Source: Bradyrhizobium liaoningense (GTDB lineage: Bacteria; Pseudomonadota; Alphaproteobacteria; Rhizobiales; Xanthobacteraceae). Taken from it: 64,000 nt of DNA. The position numbers and the translations under genes are program-made. The notes under the pieces were generated by a model. That model was not told where the DNA came from. It saw only the letters and a list, made by a program, of their open reading frames with translations, and searched no databases. The DNA lies in the NCBI RefSeq assembly GCF_018130955.1, contig NZ_JAFCJM010000013.1, positions 62,001-126,000 on the forward strand, written 5' to 3'. Below, one piece after another: positions 18,276-29,342 of the stretch (the stretch's first letter is position 1; every line of letters begins with the position of its first letter).

Positions 18276-18305
18276 AATGCGGCGGACGGAAACGTCCGCC
18301 GCATT
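18276..18305 (+). terminator. Hairpin after the PQQ dehydrogenase gene
   Basis: A perfect 12-bp stem (AATGCGGCGGAC with GTCCGCCGCATT) and a GGAAAC loop, about 60 bp after the stop. There is no T-run, so it is either a terminator needing other factors or an mRNA 3' stabiliser. Confidence 0.6.
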
Positions 18306-18335
18306 CTGCGTGTGGAGGCGGACTGTACTGCCTTT

Positions 18336-18468
18336 CCTTCTCCCCTTGTGGGAGAAGGTGGCGCGCGTAGCGCGCCGGATGAGGGGTCTCGATCCGCGGA
18401 GACAGACCCCTCACCCAATCGAGATCGCGGCAGCCAGCGTCGCGGCCCTCTCCCACAAGGGGAGAGGG
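18336..18468. repeat. Long palindromic intergenic element, copy 1
   Basis: A 133-bp element whose ends, CCTTCTCCCCTTGTGGGAG and CTCCCACAAGGGGAGAGGG, are near inverted repeats, with internal GGATGAGGGGTCT and AGACCCCTCACC arms. A second copy of the same family lies at 48909-49057. It sits between convergent genes, typical of abundant Bradyrhizobium intergenic palindromes. Confidence 0.8.
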
Positions 18469-18526
18469 CACATCGATGCGCTTTGGCGAGAAAATAGCGC
18501 GGCTATCACGCCGGTGCGCGTGATCT

Positions 18527-20842
18527 TCACGCCTCCAATTGCTTGCCGATCGGCAACGACCGGATGCGTTTTCCCGTGGCCGCGAAGATCGCGTTGATCA
18601 GCGCGGGCGCGAAGGGCGGCACGCCGGGTTCGCCGACGCCGCTCGGCGGCGTGTCGGCGCCGGGCGGCACGATGTGGACGTTGGTCACCAGCGGCGACTC
18701 GTCCATCCGGATCACCGGGAAGTCGTCATAGTTCTTCTGCTGCACCTTTCCGTCCTTGAAGGTGATCTCGCCATATTTGGCGAGGCTGAGTCCCATGATC
18801 GCGGCGCCCTCGATCTGGGAGTGGATGCGCTCGGGGTTGACGTAGGTGCCGCAGTCGATCGCGGTATCGACCCGCGGAATCGTCAGCTTGCCCTTGTCGT
18901 CGACAGCCACCTCGACGATGGTCGCGATGTAGCTGACGAAGCTGCGGTGCACGGCGATGCCGAGCCCGCGCCCCTTGGGCAACGAGCGGCCCCATTCGCC
19001 CTTCTCCGCGACCAGCTCGACCACCTTGCGCATCCGCGCGGTGTCGATCGGGTAGCTGTCGTAGGGCTCGCCGTAGTTCCAGAGATCCTTCACCGAATCG
19101 AGCTTGATGATGCGGGGCGAGCCGATCAGCTCGAGCAGCATGTCCTTCGGGTCACGTCCCGTCGCCTGAGCGATCTCGCCGACCATCGACTGCACGGCGA
19201 AGGCGCGCGGGATGTTGGAGACCGAGCGGAACCAGCCGATCCGGGTGTGCGCGGCTGCCTCCGGGTTCTCGCAACTGATATTGGCGATCTCGAAGGGCAT
19301 GTCGACGAGACCCATGCCGAGCTCGAAGGGAGCCTGGTGCACCGTTCCGGCGGCGAAGGTCGAGGCGATGCTGGGCGCCACGCTGCGGTGGCGCCAGGCG
19401 ATCACCTTGCCTGACTTGTCGAGCCCGGCCTCGATGCGTTCGACCGAGACGGTGTGCAGGAAGCCGTTATGGATGTCGTCTTCCCGCGTCCACTGCACCT
19501 TGACCGGTGCGCCGAGCTCCTTCGAGAGCAGGGCGGCCTCCAGCGCGAAGTCGCATTTCGATTTGCGGCCAAAGCCGCCGCCGAGCAGCGTCACGTTGAC
19601 ACTCACGCTGTCCTCAGGAATGCCGAGCGTCTTGGCGACATCTTCGCGCGTCCCGCCCGGGCTCTGCACCGGGGCCCAGATCTCGGCCTTGCCGTCCTTG
19701 ACGTTGGCGACCGCGACCGGCGGCTCCATGCTGACATGGGCGAGGTGAGGGATGTAGTACTCGCCGACGATGACCTTGTCGGCGGTCTTCAAGGCGGCGT
19801 CGGCATCGCCTTCCTTGCGCACGACGAGACCGGGCTTGCGCGAGGCCTCTTCGAGCTCCTTGCGGTAGGCAACGGACTCGTACTTGCCGTTCGGTCCGTC
19901 ATCCCAGACGATCTTCAGCGCATCGCGGCCCTTGATTGCCGCGCCCGTGTTGCGCGCGATCACCGCCACGCCGCCGAGCGGCTGGAATTTCGAGGGCCAC
20001 GGCCAGCCGCGGACCTCCATCACCTTCTCGACTCCCGGCACTTTCAACGCCTCGGCCGGATCGAACGAGACGAGCTTGCCGCCGGTCACCGGCGGCCGTG
20101 CGATGACGGCGTATTTCATGCCGGGGAGGCGGACGTCGGCGCCGTAGCGCGCCCGGCCCGTGGTGATGTCACGCAGGTCGACGATCGAGACCTGGCCCTT
20201 GGTCAGGTAGCGGAAGTCCTTGGGGTCCTTCAGCTTGAGGCCTTCGATGCTCGGCAGCGGCTCCCTGGCGGCGTCGGCCGCGAGCTCGCCAAAGCCGAGC
20301 TTGCGCGAGGTTGCGCTGTGCACGACCTCGTGGTTGACGGCCTTGACCTCGGTCGCGGGCACGCCCCAGCGCTTGGCTGCGGCCTGCTCCAGCATGGTGC
20401 GCGCGGAGGCGCCGATCTGCCGCATCGGGATCAGATAGTGCCGCGTGCTGCGCGAACCGTCGGTGTCCTGGTTGCCGAACTTGACTTCGTCGCCATGGGC
20501 CTGCTGGACGCGAACCTTTGTCCAGTCGGCCTCGAGCTCCTCGGCGACGATCAGCGGCAGGCTGGTGCGCACGCCGGTTCCCATCTCCGAGCGATGCGCG
20601 ACGATGGTCACGATGCCGTCGGGCGCGATCGCAACGAACACGCGCGGGTCGACCACGACGCCATGCGGCATCTTGCCGGCGCCGGTCTCATAGGCCAACG
20701 CCTGACGCGACATCACGGGAGCGGCGAGCACGAAGCCGCCGGTGATGCCCAGCCCCTTCAGGATGCTGCGGCGTGAAACCTTCTCGATCCTGACATGCTT
20801 CTCGAAGCCGCGAAGCTTTTTCGGGTTCTCGATGAAATTCAT
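18527..20842 (-). CDS. Molybdopterin-binding hydroxylase large subunit (isoquinoline 1-oxidoreductase beta-like)
   Basis: About 771 residues. A twin-arginine signal ([16 protein letters not shown]) predicts Tat export. Two xanthine-oxidase-family molybdenum domains follow, with GGGFGRK and the catalytic Glu segment GVGEPGVPP near the C-terminus. This architecture, with a partner [2Fe-2S] subunit and no FAD subunit, fits the IorB/aldehyde dehydrogenase type that passes electrons to periplasmic cytochromes. ATG at 20842 begins 1 bp after the small subunit stop. The substrate is not deducible; the position next to alcohol-oxidation genes makes an aldehyde possible. Confidence 0.88.
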   Translation of the reverse strand: MNFIENPKKLRGFEKHVRIEKVSRRSILKGLGITGGFVLAAPVMSRQALAYETGAGKMPHGVVVDPRVFVAIAPDGIVTIVAHRSEMGTGVRTSLPLIVAEELEADWTKVRVQQAHGDEVKFGNQDTDGSRSTRHYLIPMRQIGASARTMLEQAAAKRWGVPATEVKAVNHEVVHSATSRKLGFGELAADAAREPLPSIEGLKLKDPKDFRYLTKGQVSIVDLRDITTGRARYGADVRLPGMKYAVIARPPVTGGKLVSFDPAEALKVPGVEKVMEVRGWPWPSKFQPLGGVAVIARNTGAAIKGRDALKIVWDDGPNGKYESVAYRKELEEASRKPGLVVRKEGDADAALKTADKVIVGEYYIPHLAHVSMEPPVAVANVKDGKAEIWAPVQSPGGTREDVAKTLGIPEDSVSVNVTLLGGGFGRKSKCDFALEAALLSKELGAPVKVQWTREDDIHNGFLHTVSVERIEAGLDKSGKVIAWRHRSVAPSIASTFAAGTVHQAPFELGMGLVDMPFEIANISCENPEAAAHTRIGWFRSVSNIPRAFAVQSMVGEIAQATGRDPKDMLLELIGSPRIIKLDSVKDLWNYGEPYDSYPIDTARMRKVVELVAEKGEWGRSLPKGRGLGIAVHRSFVSYIATIVEVAVDDKGKLTIPRVDTAIDCGTYVNPERIHSQIEGAAIMGLSLAKYGEITFKDGKVQQKNYDDFPVIRMDESPLVTNVHIVPPGADTPPSGVGEPGVPPFAPALINAIFAATGKRIRSLPIGKQLEA

Positions 20843-20843
20843 G

Positions 20844-21296
20844 TCACACCCCCGTCGAGGCGAGATGGACGGCGTTCTCGATGCGCTGGTAGCAGCCGCA
20901 ACGGCAGATGTTGCCGGACATCGCCTCACGGATCTGGTCGTGCGACGGCTTCTGGTTGTCCATCAGGAGCGCTGCGGCCTGCATGATCTGGCCGGCCTGG
21001 CAGAAGCCGCATTGTGGCACGTTGAGCTGGCGCCAGGCTTTTTGCACGGGATGATCGCCGGACGGGTGCAAGCCCTCGATGGTGGTGACCTCGCGGCCCG
21101 CGACGTCGTTGATCGAGGTGATGCAGGCGCGCACGGCCTCCTTGTCGACGATCACGGTGCAGGCACCGCACAGCGCCTGGCCGCAGCCGTATTTGGTGCC
21201 GGTCAGACCGGCCTCATCGCGAAGATACCAGAGCAGGGGAAGATCCGGGTCGCCGTCCCAGCTTTGTTCCTGGCCGTTGATTTTTATCTTGATCAT
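20844..21296 (-). CDS. [2Fe-2S] small subunit of the molybdenum hydroxylase
   Basis: 150 residues with the two cluster motifs of the xanthine-oxidase family: [11 protein letters not shown] preceded by KYGC, and [12 protein letters not shown] with CRCGCYQRI. Typical IorA-like length. It pairs with the adjacent large subunit and has no signal of its own, so the complex would be exported through the large subunit's Tat signal. Confidence 0.92.
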   Translation of the reverse strand: MIKIKINGQEQSWDGDPDLPLLWYLRDEAGLTGTKYGCGQALCGACTVIVDKEAVRACITSINDVAGREVTTIEGLHPSGDHPVQKAWRQLNVPQCGFCQAGQIMQAAALLMDNQKPSHDQIREAMSGNICRCGCYQRIENAVHLASTGV

Positions 21297-21935
21297 GATT
21301 GGTCCTCGCTCTTTTTAAGCTATTGATCTGCTCTGGCGTGAATTCGGACGACGGTGGTTTGCCCATGCATCCCGGTCCTGCGCCGGGCAAATCCCGGGAG
21401 GACGGTCGGGATAGATGGGTTCTGTCTGGAATGTGCGCGATGTCTCCCGTTTTGAACTTTAATTGAATTTGCTTGGCGCGCGGGGCTGTTCGGCGCGTTC
21501 GGAGACCGGCGGGGCGGACGACGCGGCCGCGCTTGCCTCCACGTGCAGAGATTGCATCGACGGTTTGTCAAAAGCAGGGCGCGCAGGCGCAGCGCAGCTC
21601 GCCCTGCATTGCATGGCAGCGCGCAAAAAAAATGCTTCGCCCGCAAGTTTGCACGGACGAAGCAAGAGACCTCAGTCGAGGGAGAGAGAAACGCTGGACG
21701 TCATCTTCGCTTGAGAAGGTGGCGACACTGCGGAGTCACGACGGACTTAAGACTGAGGGCCATAGAAATTTGAAGTTCGGCCGCGTCGCGCGCAAGATGA
21801 GGCGGAATGGCTGACCATTTCCTCGCGATGCGGCGGAAGATCGATCGCACCGCTGTCCCGCCGGTGGAGGTCTCAACCGGCGGGATGCGGCGGCGTTGTC
21901 GCAGACTAGGCAGCCTTAGCCTACGCAGCCTTGGC
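21297..21935. other. Intergenic region between gfa and the molybdenum hydroxylase genes
   Basis: 639 bp without a supported gene. It must hold the promoter of the hydroxylase pair on its left side. Visible structures are a TTTGCCC/GGGCAAA inverted repeat (21358-21391), an A-run at 21626-21633, a terminator-like hairpin at 21856-21885 and tandem 15-bp units at the gfa end. Reading frames here have no coding character. Confidence 0.6.
21856..21885 (-). terminator. Hairpin downstream of gfa
   Basis: A perfect 10-bp stem (TCCCGCCGGT with ACCGGCGGGA) and a 10-nt loop about 50 bp after the gfa stop. It probably ends the xoxF-xoxG-frmA-gfa transcript; there is no strong T tail. Confidence 0.6.
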
Positions 21936-21950
21936 CTAGGCAGCCTTGGC
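21906..21950 (-). repeat. Three tandem 15-bp units at the gfa stop
   Basis: On the minus strand the end of gfa reads AAGGCTGCCTAG, and the same Ala-Lys-Ala-Ala-stop unit recurs twice more in frame, with stops at 21938, 21923 and 21908. The protein ends at the first stop; the others are backups produced by tandem duplication. Confidence 0.8.
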
Positions 21951-22499
21951 CTTCGCCACGTGGGTTGCGATCGCGTCCATCAAGGCCGGCGACAGGCAGT
22001 CATACGGCTCCAGCCCTATCTCCTTCAGCCGTGAACGGATGCCGGCCATCTGCTCCGGCTTGACGCCGGATTCGATCACCGAGGAGACGAAGGCGGCGAA
22101 TTGCGGCGCCTGCGAGCCCTGCTCCTGGAACAGCTCGGGATGGATGAAGTCGAGGCCGTAGAACGGATGGCCCTTGTTCTCGATGCGGCCATACATGTGG
22201 GTGCCGCAGGCCTTGCAGGCGTAGCGCTGGATCACCGCAGCGGGATCGACGATCGCGAGCTTGTCGCCGTTCTCGAGCACGGTGACGTTCTGGCGGGGGA
22301 CGACGGCGACGACGGAGAACGTCGCGCCCTGCGGTTTCCAGCACTTGGTGCAGCCGCAGGCGTGGTTATGGGCGACGTCGCCCTTGATGCCGACCTTGAC
22401 CGGATGGTCCTTGCACTTGCAGACCAGCGTACCTCCGGCGAAGCTGCCGGTGCCTTGCTTGAGGCCGTTGTCGATCGAGGGGTGGAGTTGGACAGTCAT
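21936..22499 (-). CDS. gfa: Gfa, S-(hydroxymethyl)glutathione synthase
   Basis: 187 residues, the usual length. The zinc-binding CENP-V/GFA fold is shown by [22 protein letters not shown] and [12 protein letters not shown]. It promotes condensation of formaldehyde with glutathione in the cytoplasm. A strong AAGGAGG precedes the ATG. It follows frmA by 33 bp in the xoxF operon, giving the first step after methanol oxidation. Confidence 0.93.
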   Translation of the reverse strand: MTVQLHPSIDNGLKQGTGSFAGGTLVCKCKDHPVKVGIKGDVAHNHACGCTKCWKPQGATFSVVAVVPRQNVTVLENGDKLAIVDPAAVIQRYACKACGTHMYGRIENKGHPFYGLDFIHPELFQEQGSQAPQFAAFVSSVIESGVKPEQMAGIRSRLKEIGLEPYDCLSPALMDAIATHVAKAKAA

Positions 22500-22532
22500 G
22501 GGTCATTCCTCCTTGGTGTGACGCTTTTGGTT

Positions 22533-23642
<1,110 letters not shown>

Positions 23643-23702
23643 CGTAAACTCCTCAAATCCTCATAGGACGCCAAGAGGTAGTCTCGGCAGTCCCCTTAAC
23701 GT

Positions 23703-24224
23703 TCATTTCTTGCCCATGCAGGAGTCTTCCGCCTTGGTGTAGGCCTCCGGTTTCTCCTCTTTCTTGCCAGGGCGCTGTCGGCCCCAGGCCTCCGTGGAGC
23801 GGGCGCGCAGGTAGACGTAGAGATCGTCCATGTAGCAGGCGACGTTCGGGTTATCGCCGAAGGCCGGCATCACGTTCTCCGCCGCGGTCGAGATGTTCTT
23901 GCGGCCGGAGGCGATCACGCCGATGAAGTCGCCATAGCTCATGGTCTTGACAGAATCCTTCAGCGCCGGTGCGTAGGTGGATCCCATGCCGTCCGGGCCA
24001 TGGCAGACGTGACAGTCGGAGTGATAGCGGCGGTATCCGGAATAGGTGAACCAGTCCACGGTGCCGTCGGCCAAAATCTTGTAGGTCGGGTTTCCTTCCT
24101 TATCGAGCCATTTGCCGTCCTCTTCCTTCTTGACGGCAGTCGGGTCGCCGGGGCCGTCCGCAAGTGCAAGTCCCCCGGACGCAGCGAAGGCGATGGCAAC
24201 GATGGTCGTGCAGATTTTACGCAA
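23703..24224 (-). CDS. xoxG: XoxG, c-type cytochrome partner of XoxF
   Basis: 173 residues with a signal peptide (about 1-22) and a single heme site CHVCH at 71-75. The length, the acidic and Lys-rich tail and the place right after xoxF match XoxG, the periplasmic electron acceptor of lanthanide methanol dehydrogenase. A strong hairpin lies between xoxF and this gene. Confidence 0.9.
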   Translation of the reverse strand: MRKICTTIVAIAFAASGGLALADGPGDPTAVKKEEDGKWLDKEGNPTYKILADGTVDWFTYSGYRRYHSDCHVCHGPDGMGSTYAPALKDSVKTMSYGDFIGVIASGRKNISTAAENVMPAFGDNPNVACYMDDLYVYLRARSTEAWGRQRPGKKEEKPEAYTKAEDSCMGKK

Positions 24225-24257
24225 GAGAGTTTCCTCGAAGACGCTCGGTGAGACGAG

Positions 24258-24286
24258 CCGGCGCGTGGATTGGATCCACGCGCCGG
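24258..24286 (-). promoter_or_regulatory. Intercistronic hairpin between xoxF and xoxG
   Basis: A perfect 13-bp stem (CCGGCGCGTGGAT with ATCCACGCGCCGG) and a 3-nt loop. With no T-run it is better read as an attenuator or mRNA-stabilising stem-loop that could keep xoxF transcript high relative to xoxG. Confidence 0.6.
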
Positions 24287-24304
24287 GACGAGACGAAGGT
24301 GAGG

Positions 24305-26113
24305 CTAGTTCGACGGCAGCGCGAACACCGTCAGCGTACCGCCGAGCGCCGTGTAGTTCGAGAGCGCCGCGTAGCCGCCGACTGCGCCGAGGCCTGCGGT
24401 CGGATCGGTCAGACCAGCCGCCAGACCGATGCCGGCCCAGCCGCCCACACCGGAGAGCACTGCGACATACTGCTTGCCGCCGTTCTCATAGGTGGTGACG
24501 TTGCCGATGATGCCGGAAGGAGTCTTGAACTTGTAGAGCTCCTTGCCGGACTTGGCGTCGACCGCCTTCAGGTAGCCTTCGAGCGTGCCGTAGAACACCA
24601 CGCCGCCGGCCGTTGCGAGAGCGCCCGACCAGACCGAGAACTGCTCCTTGTTCGACCAGACGATCTTGCCGGTCTTGCCGTCCCAGGCGATGAAGTTACC
24701 CATATGGGTCTCGCCCTGCGGCGGATACATCGAGAGCGTTGCGCCCACATAGGGCTGGCCCGCGGTGTAGCTCACCTTGAACGGTTCGTAGTCCATGCAG
24801 ACGTGGTTGGTCGGAACGTAGAACAGTTGCGTGTCCGGCGAGTAGGTCGCCGGCTGCTCGTCCTTGGTACCGAGCGCCGCCGGGCAGATGCCCTTGGTGT
24901 TCTTGTCCTCGCCGCCCTTTTCAGTCGACGCTGCGTCAAGAACCTTCGGACGACCATAGGTCGGCGAGTTCTTGTCCATGTCGACGCCGGAGGTCCAGTT
25001 CACCTTCGGATCGTACTTCTCGGCGACCAGGAGCTCGCCGGTCTCACGATCGAGGGTATAGCCGAGACCGTTGCGATCGAAGTGGGTCAAGAGCTTGCGC
25101 GCCTGGCCGTTGATCTGCTGGTCGGTGAGGATCATCTCGTTGACGCCGTCATAGTCCCACTCGTCGTGGGGCGTCATCTGGTAGACCCACTTGGCCATGC
25201 CGGTGTCCGCATCGCGCGCGAAGATGGTCATCGACCACTTGTTGTCGCCCGGACGCTGCTTCGGGTTCCAGGTCGAGGGGTTGCCCGACCCGTAGTAGAC
25301 GAGGTTCAGAGCGGGATCGTAGGACATCCAGCCCCAGGTGCAGCCGCCGCCGATCTTCCACTGATCGCCTTGCCAGGTCTTCAGCGAAGAGTCGGGTCCG
25401 ACCGGCTTGCCGAGCGCCGTGGTCTTGACCGGATCGAGCTTGATCTGGTCATCCGGGCCTTCGGAGAAGGCGCGCCAGGCCTGCTTGCCGGTCTTGAGGT
25501 CGTAGGCGGTGACGTGACACTGCACGCCGAACTCGCCGCCGGAGATACCGACCAGCACCTTGTCCTTGACGACGAGCGCTGCCGAGGTACCGGTCTCGCC
25601 CTTCGCAGGATTGCCGTTGGTCGAGCTCCAGGCGACCTGACCGGTCTTGGCGTCGAGCGCAACCAGGTTTGTGTCGGCCTGATGCAGGATGATCTTGCCG
25701 TCGCCATAGGCGAGGCCGCGATTGACGGTGTCGCAGCACATCACCGGGATGACGTTCGGATCCTGCTTCGGCTCGTACTTCCAGACGATCTTGTTCTCGT
25801 TCGACAGGTCAATGGCGTAGACCTTGTTCGGGAACGGCGTGTGGACGTACATCATGTTACCGATGATGAGCGGCCCGCCTTCGTGGCCGCGCAGCACGCC
25901 GGTGGAGAAGGTCCAAGCGACCTGCAGCTTGCCGACGTTCGATGCATTGATCTGGTTGAGCTTGGAGAAGCGGGTGTTGGCGTAATCACCCGCCGGCATC
26001 ACCCAGTCTTTCGGGTTCTGCGACATCTTGATCAGCTCGTCATTGGCTGACGCGCTGCCGGCGGCGAAAATCGCCGCAGAGCCGAGATAGGTCGCGAGTA
26101 GTGCCTTGCGCAT
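24305..26113 (-). CDS. xoxF: XoxF, lanthanide-dependent PQQ methanol dehydrogenase
   Basis: 602 residues with a signal peptide (1-23). The vicinal disulfide Cys126-Cys127, metal ligands Glu194 and Asn278, the catalytic Asp320 and the lanthanide-specific Asp322 ([10 protein letters not shown]) are all present, so this is a XoxF-type enzyme, probably clade 5. It oxidises methanol in the periplasm and passes electrons to XoxG. The ATG at 26113 is set by AGGAGG about 7 bp upstream; an ATG at 26119 is too close to that site. xoxJ is not adjacent but lies at 51002. Confidence 0.97.
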   Translation of the reverse strand: MRKALLATYLGSAAIFAAGSASANDELIKMSQNPKDWVMPAGDYANTRFSKLNQINASNVGKLQVAWTFSTGVLRGHEGGPLIIGNMMYVHTPFPNKVYAIDLSNENKIVWKYEPKQDPNVIPVMCCDTVNRGLAYGDGKIILHQADTNLVALDAKTGQVAWSSTNGNPAKGETGTSAALVVKDKVLVGISGGEFGVQCHVTAYDLKTGKQAWRAFSEGPDDQIKLDPVKTTALGKPVGPDSSLKTWQGDQWKIGGGCTWGWMSYDPALNLVYYGSGNPSTWNPKQRPGDNKWSMTIFARDADTGMAKWVYQMTPHDEWDYDGVNEMILTDQQINGQARKLLTHFDRNGLGYTLDRETGELLVAEKYDPKVNWTSGVDMDKNSPTYGRPKVLDAASTEKGGEDKNTKGICPAALGTKDEQPATYSPDTQLFYVPTNHVCMDYEPFKVSYTAGQPYVGATLSMYPPQGETHMGNFIAWDGKTGKIVWSNKEQFSVWSGALATAGGVVFYGTLEGYLKAVDAKSGKELYKFKTPSGIIGNVTTYENGGKQYVAVLSGVGGWAGIGLAAGLTDPTAGLGAVGGYAALSNYTALGGTLTVFALPSN

Positions 26114-26633
26114 AGTCATTCCTCCTAGGTCTCGTTTATTTGTTTCCGAAGCATTGCTTGTCGCTGGGCATTGTCGTCCAGCGTCTGCTCGTGCAGGGCG
26201 GTCACGTTCTGGACCAGAAACGATGTGGGGCTGTTTCCTCCTCCTGGTATGAGCCATTCCTGGTATGGACTCTGGGTCCGCGATTTGAGGGTGCGGCCCA
26301 TTTTCTTGTTGTTCCTGCCGCAATCCCTAATCCGTTCGGCAACGGGAAACTTGCCCAAGAGGGAAGCCGCTTTGCTTCACAGCGCACGGAGTCAATTTTT
26401 TTGATTTTGCAGTAGCGAATTCAGCAGCTTCCGCATCGACTGAACGCGGCTGTTGGGTTTAGGTTCCCCTTGACTGCGCTGCAACTAAGGCGGAGGATTA
26501 TCAGTCAAGGATGGCAGCGGAGCATGGCGCTTGCTCCAAAAGACCGCCCTAATTTGAGGTAAACGTCGCTTTGTCGTGATGGGGGGCCTCTGGGCGTTCC
26601 TGTCGCGATTCGGGTCAAATCAGTGGCTGGATC
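26114..26633. promoter_or_regulatory. Divergent xoxF / AraC-regulator control region
   Basis: 520 bp without a gene. It carries the xoxF ribosome site (26121-26126), a 10-bp direct repeat pair (26242-26267) and a small GGAGCA/TGCTCC hairpin at 26518-26536. No sigma-70 or sigma-54 hexamers could be assigned with confidence. Confidence 0.6.
26242..26267 (-). promoter_or_regulatory. Direct-repeat operator candidate upstream of xoxF
   Basis: TCCTGGTATG occurs twice, separated by six bases (period 16), about 130-155 bp upstream of xoxF. On the xoxF strand each unit reads CATACCAGGA. Direct repeats of this size are the usual target form for AraC-family or NarL-type regulators. Confidence 0.45.
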
Positions 26634-27602
26634 ATGTCCGATACAATTCACACGCTCTCGACGACCGGACTGACGCCGAAGAAGCAGATCCAGAGCTGGA
26701 TCGACGGGCTGACGAGTCTGTGCGGCCATTTCGACGTCGATCCCTTGGAAGCATCGTCGCTCGAGGGTCGTATCGACTACACCACCATCTCGCGATTGAA
26801 GCTCTGCCAGATCGAGGTGAGCCAGCATCGCATCGCGCATACGCTGGCGCGCGCGAAGGCGAACGAGCATCCCTACATCAAGATTCACTTCCAGACCTAC
26901 GGCGTGTCCTATTTCGAGCAGGAAGGCCGCCACATCGAATTGATGCCGGGCGACATCATCGCCTACGACGTGTCCTGCCCGCACTCCATCATCAGCCCGG
27001 CCTTCACCCGCCACGACGTCGTGATCGTGCCGAAGGCGCTCTTGCGCGACCGCGGCTTCCCGTCGCAGCGCATGCCCGCCTGCAAGCTGTCGGCGCGCAC
27101 CGGCACCGGGCGCATCGCCCACGACTTCGTCCATGCCACGTTCGACGAGGCCGCAAAGTTGTCGGCGAACAGTGCGGTCGGCGTCGCCGATTCGCTGATC
27201 GACCTGTTGCTGCTGCCGCTGCGCGAAGCCGACACGATGTTCGATCGCGTCGGTCCGGAAGCGATGTATGTGCGCGCGCAGTTCTTCATCCGCGAGCATT
27301 TGCGCGATCCCGATCTCTGCATCGATCAGATCTCCGCCGAGCTCGGCTGCTCCAAGCGCTATCTGCACATGCTGTTCTCCGAGCGCGGCACCACGGTGAG
27401 CGACTATATCTGGCAGGCACGGCTGCAGAACTGCCGCCAGGAGCTCGAGGCGCATGCCGGCAAGACCATCACCGACGTCGCCTTCTCCTGGGGCTTCTCC
27501 AGCTCCTCGCATTTCAGCCGTGTGTTCCGGAAGTATTTTGGCGTCGTGCCCTCGTCGATCCACAAGGCGCAGCAGCACGCCGCGTCCTCCGGCGAGCATT
27601 AG
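26634..27602 (+). CDS. AraC-family transcriptional regulator
   Basis: 322 residues. Residues of roughly 20-210 form an AraC-binding-like sensor domain with a cupin-type stretch (MPGDIIAYD). Two helix-turn-helix units follow, in CIDQISAELGCSKRYLHMLF and TITDVAFSWGFSSSSHFSRVF. It is divergent from xoxF with 520 bp between, so control of the xoxF operon is a reasonable inference. The C-terminus is Ser/His-rich and short. Confidence 0.88.
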   Translation: MSDTIHTLSTTGLTPKKQIQSWIDGLTSLCGHFDVDPLEASSLEGRIDYTTISRLKLCQIEVSQHRIAHTLARAKANEHPYIKIHFQTYGVSYFEQEGRHIELMPGDIIAYDVSCPHSIISPAFTRHDVVIVPKALLRDRGFPSQRMPACKLSARTGTGRIAHDFVHATFDEAAKLSANSAVGVADSLIDLLLLPLREADTMFDRVGPEAMYVRAQFFIREHLRDPDLCIDQISAELGCSKRYLHMLFSERGTTVSDYIWQARLQNCRQELEAHAGKTITDVAFSWGFSSSSHFSRVFRKYFGVVPSSIHKAQQHAASSGEH

Positions 27603-27676
27603 GCGCGAGGTCGGCGACCTGTCGCCGCGTTCAATCCCGACAAATTCGACGTGCGCCCGCCTCAGCCCAGGATGGC

Positions 27677-28102
27677 TCAGGTCAACGGGGCGGCGTAGGG
27701 AATGCTGGCTACGAGCGCGACGAGCAGCACCGCATTGCAGAGCATGCCGACCCAATGCAGCCGCCGCAGCCTTCGCGGCGCCTCGGCATCGCCCGCATCA
27801 CGTGCGCTGAGCTGGTCGTCCATCCGTTGCATGAACCAGCGGCGTCCCCGGATCGCGAAAGCCGCGATCGCGCCGACGCCGATCGCGAAGACCGGCCGGC
27901 CGGCTACGAGGAAGGCCACCGTCCCGATCACGCTGGCGACGCCCATCACCAGGAAATGGGCGTTGAACAATCCGCGCAACAATTGCGCGACGGGCTGGAT
28001 GTCGAGCTTCACCAGCAGGAAGGCGGGCGAAGCCAGCGTGAAATAGCCCATCGGAAAGATCAGGATGATCATGGCGGCGATGGTGACGGCATCCGGCGTC
28101 AT
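27677..28102 (-). CDS. Small membrane protein of unknown function
   Basis: 141 residues with about four hydrophobic segments (near residues 5-35, 45-65, 68-88 and 115-135) and an Arg-rich loop between the last two. The family was not recognised. It converges on the AraC gene and precedes a FUSC-type gene on the same strand, 111 bp away; there is no clear functional link. Confidence 0.6.
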   Translation of the reverse strand: MTPDAVTIAAMIILIFPMGYFTLASPAFLLVKLDIQPVAQLLRGLFNAHFLVMGVASVIGTVAFLVAGRPVFAIGVGAIAAFAIRGRRWFMQRMDDQLSARDAGDAEAPRRLRRLHWVGMLCNAVLLVALVASIPYAAPLT

Positions 28103-28213
28103 GCGATCGGCCCTTCTCGTCCCGCCCGGGTCCCCCGGCGGTGGTCCCCAATCATAGCCGCAGGACGGGACTTCGACACTAGGCTTTGGTCGAAAAAGGG
28201 AAGCGTTAACGGG

Positions 28214-29257
28214 CTAGCGCGCTGCGCCATCGCCGGCGGGTTCGCCTTCGACCTTCTGCGCAAGGCGCCGCCAGATGATGTCCGTCAGCGCCACCGCGAT
28301 CAGGCCGAATGTGCCGCCCATGAGCACGTTCGCCACGCGCTCTTCGGCAATCCCGCTTGCGCCGCCGACGAACGCCGCGGCGAGCGCGATCAGAAAGCAG
28401 CGCAGGCCGAAGCCGACGGCATAGCGCGAGAAGGCAATCAGCGTCAGCGTCGCCCCGAGCACTGCGAGCGAATAGCCGATCCGGCTCGGCGGCAGTGCGA
28501 TCCCGACCATGAGGCCGAGCGGGACGCCGACCAGCGCCCCGATCGCCCTCAGCTTCAGCTTGCCGGTGGATGCCGAGAGATCGCCGACCACGACGCTTGC
28601 GGCCGACCAGATCACCCATTGCCCTTGGGCGAGATCGAGCATCTCGACCAAAGCTGCCGCCGCGAACACCGCGATGGCGGTCGCAGCCGCCGGCAAAAAC
28701 CATTGCACCGCCGCGGGCCCGTAACCGGACGGCACGGGTTCACCGTGCCGCCGGTCGAGAAACTGAATCCCGCAGACGAGCACCAGCGCGATCGGCGATG
28801 ACGCGATGATGACACCGGCATGACGGAGCGCTTCCTGCGCGCTCACCCCTTCGCGCACCTCGCAGGCGAGGTAGACGGCCGGGATGAACACCCAATTGCC
28901 CAGCGTCCGCAACGCCTCTCCATAGCGCGTCACCGCCACCGCCAGAAACGCGGCGAGCGCCGCCAGCGACACGAATAGCGGCTTGACGGGCGCAGCGAGG
29001 AAGAGCGTGCCGAAGGTGACGAGGATGACGACGTAGTGGAGGACAACGGAACGCGGCGCCAGCCGAAGTCTTAGCGCGGGGATCAGCAGCGAGATCGCGA
29101 TCAGGCCGAGGTTGAGCAGTGCCGGCTCGCTCAGGACGAAATAGGCGGCGACCAGCGGACCGACGACGACCAGCGCGCGCGAAAGCTCGCTGGCCTTGAT
29201 CTCCCTGGCGAGGACATCCCCTAACCTTGCCGCGAGCGGTGCTGTCGGCGGGCTCAC
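28214..29257 (-). CDS. FUSC-like inner membrane protein
   Basis: 347 residues with two sets of membrane helices separated by a short polar linker, the layout of FUSC/aromatic-acid exporter-like proteins. The second half (WVIWSAASVVVGDLSASTGKLKLRAIGA) resembles the FUSC core repeat. It is shorter than full-length FusC/YccS proteins and lacks a long cytoplasmic domain. Substrate unknown. Confidence 0.65.
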   Translation of the reverse strand: MSPPTAPLAARLGDVLAREIKASELSRALVVVGPLVAAYFVLSEPALLNLGLIAISLLIPALRLRLAPRSVVLHYVVILVTFGTLFLAAPVKPLFVSLAALAAFLAVAVTRYGEALRTLGNWVFIPAVYLACEVREGVSAQEALRHAGVIIASSPIALVLVCGIQFLDRRHGEPVPSGYGPAAVQWFLPAAATAIAVFAAAALVEMLDLAQGQWVIWSAASVVVGDLSASTGKLKLRAIGALVGVPLGLMVGIALPPSRIGYSLAVLGATLTLIAFSRYAVGFGLRCFLIALAAAFVGGASGIAEERVANVLMGGTFGLIAVALTDIIWRRLAQKVEGEPAGDGAAR

Positions 29258-29342
29258 GAGTCACCAGATTGACGAGATTGACGAACAACGTGACCGCACG
29301 ACGAGAGCGCGGCCTCAATGCGAGTCCTGCGCAATCTCTGCG

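Noticed and set aside
21463..21814. Overlapping short frames in the 639-bp gap
   Set aside because: Different frames overlap each other, none has a start site or signal, and the region carries hairpins and repeats instead.
24164..26050. 628-codon open frame on the plus strand
   Set aside because: Antisense to xoxF; composition is that of a shadow frame.
26576..28801. 741-codon open frame on the plus strand
   Set aside because: Runs through the AraC gene in another frame and opposite two minus-strand genes; Arg- and His-rich with no motif.
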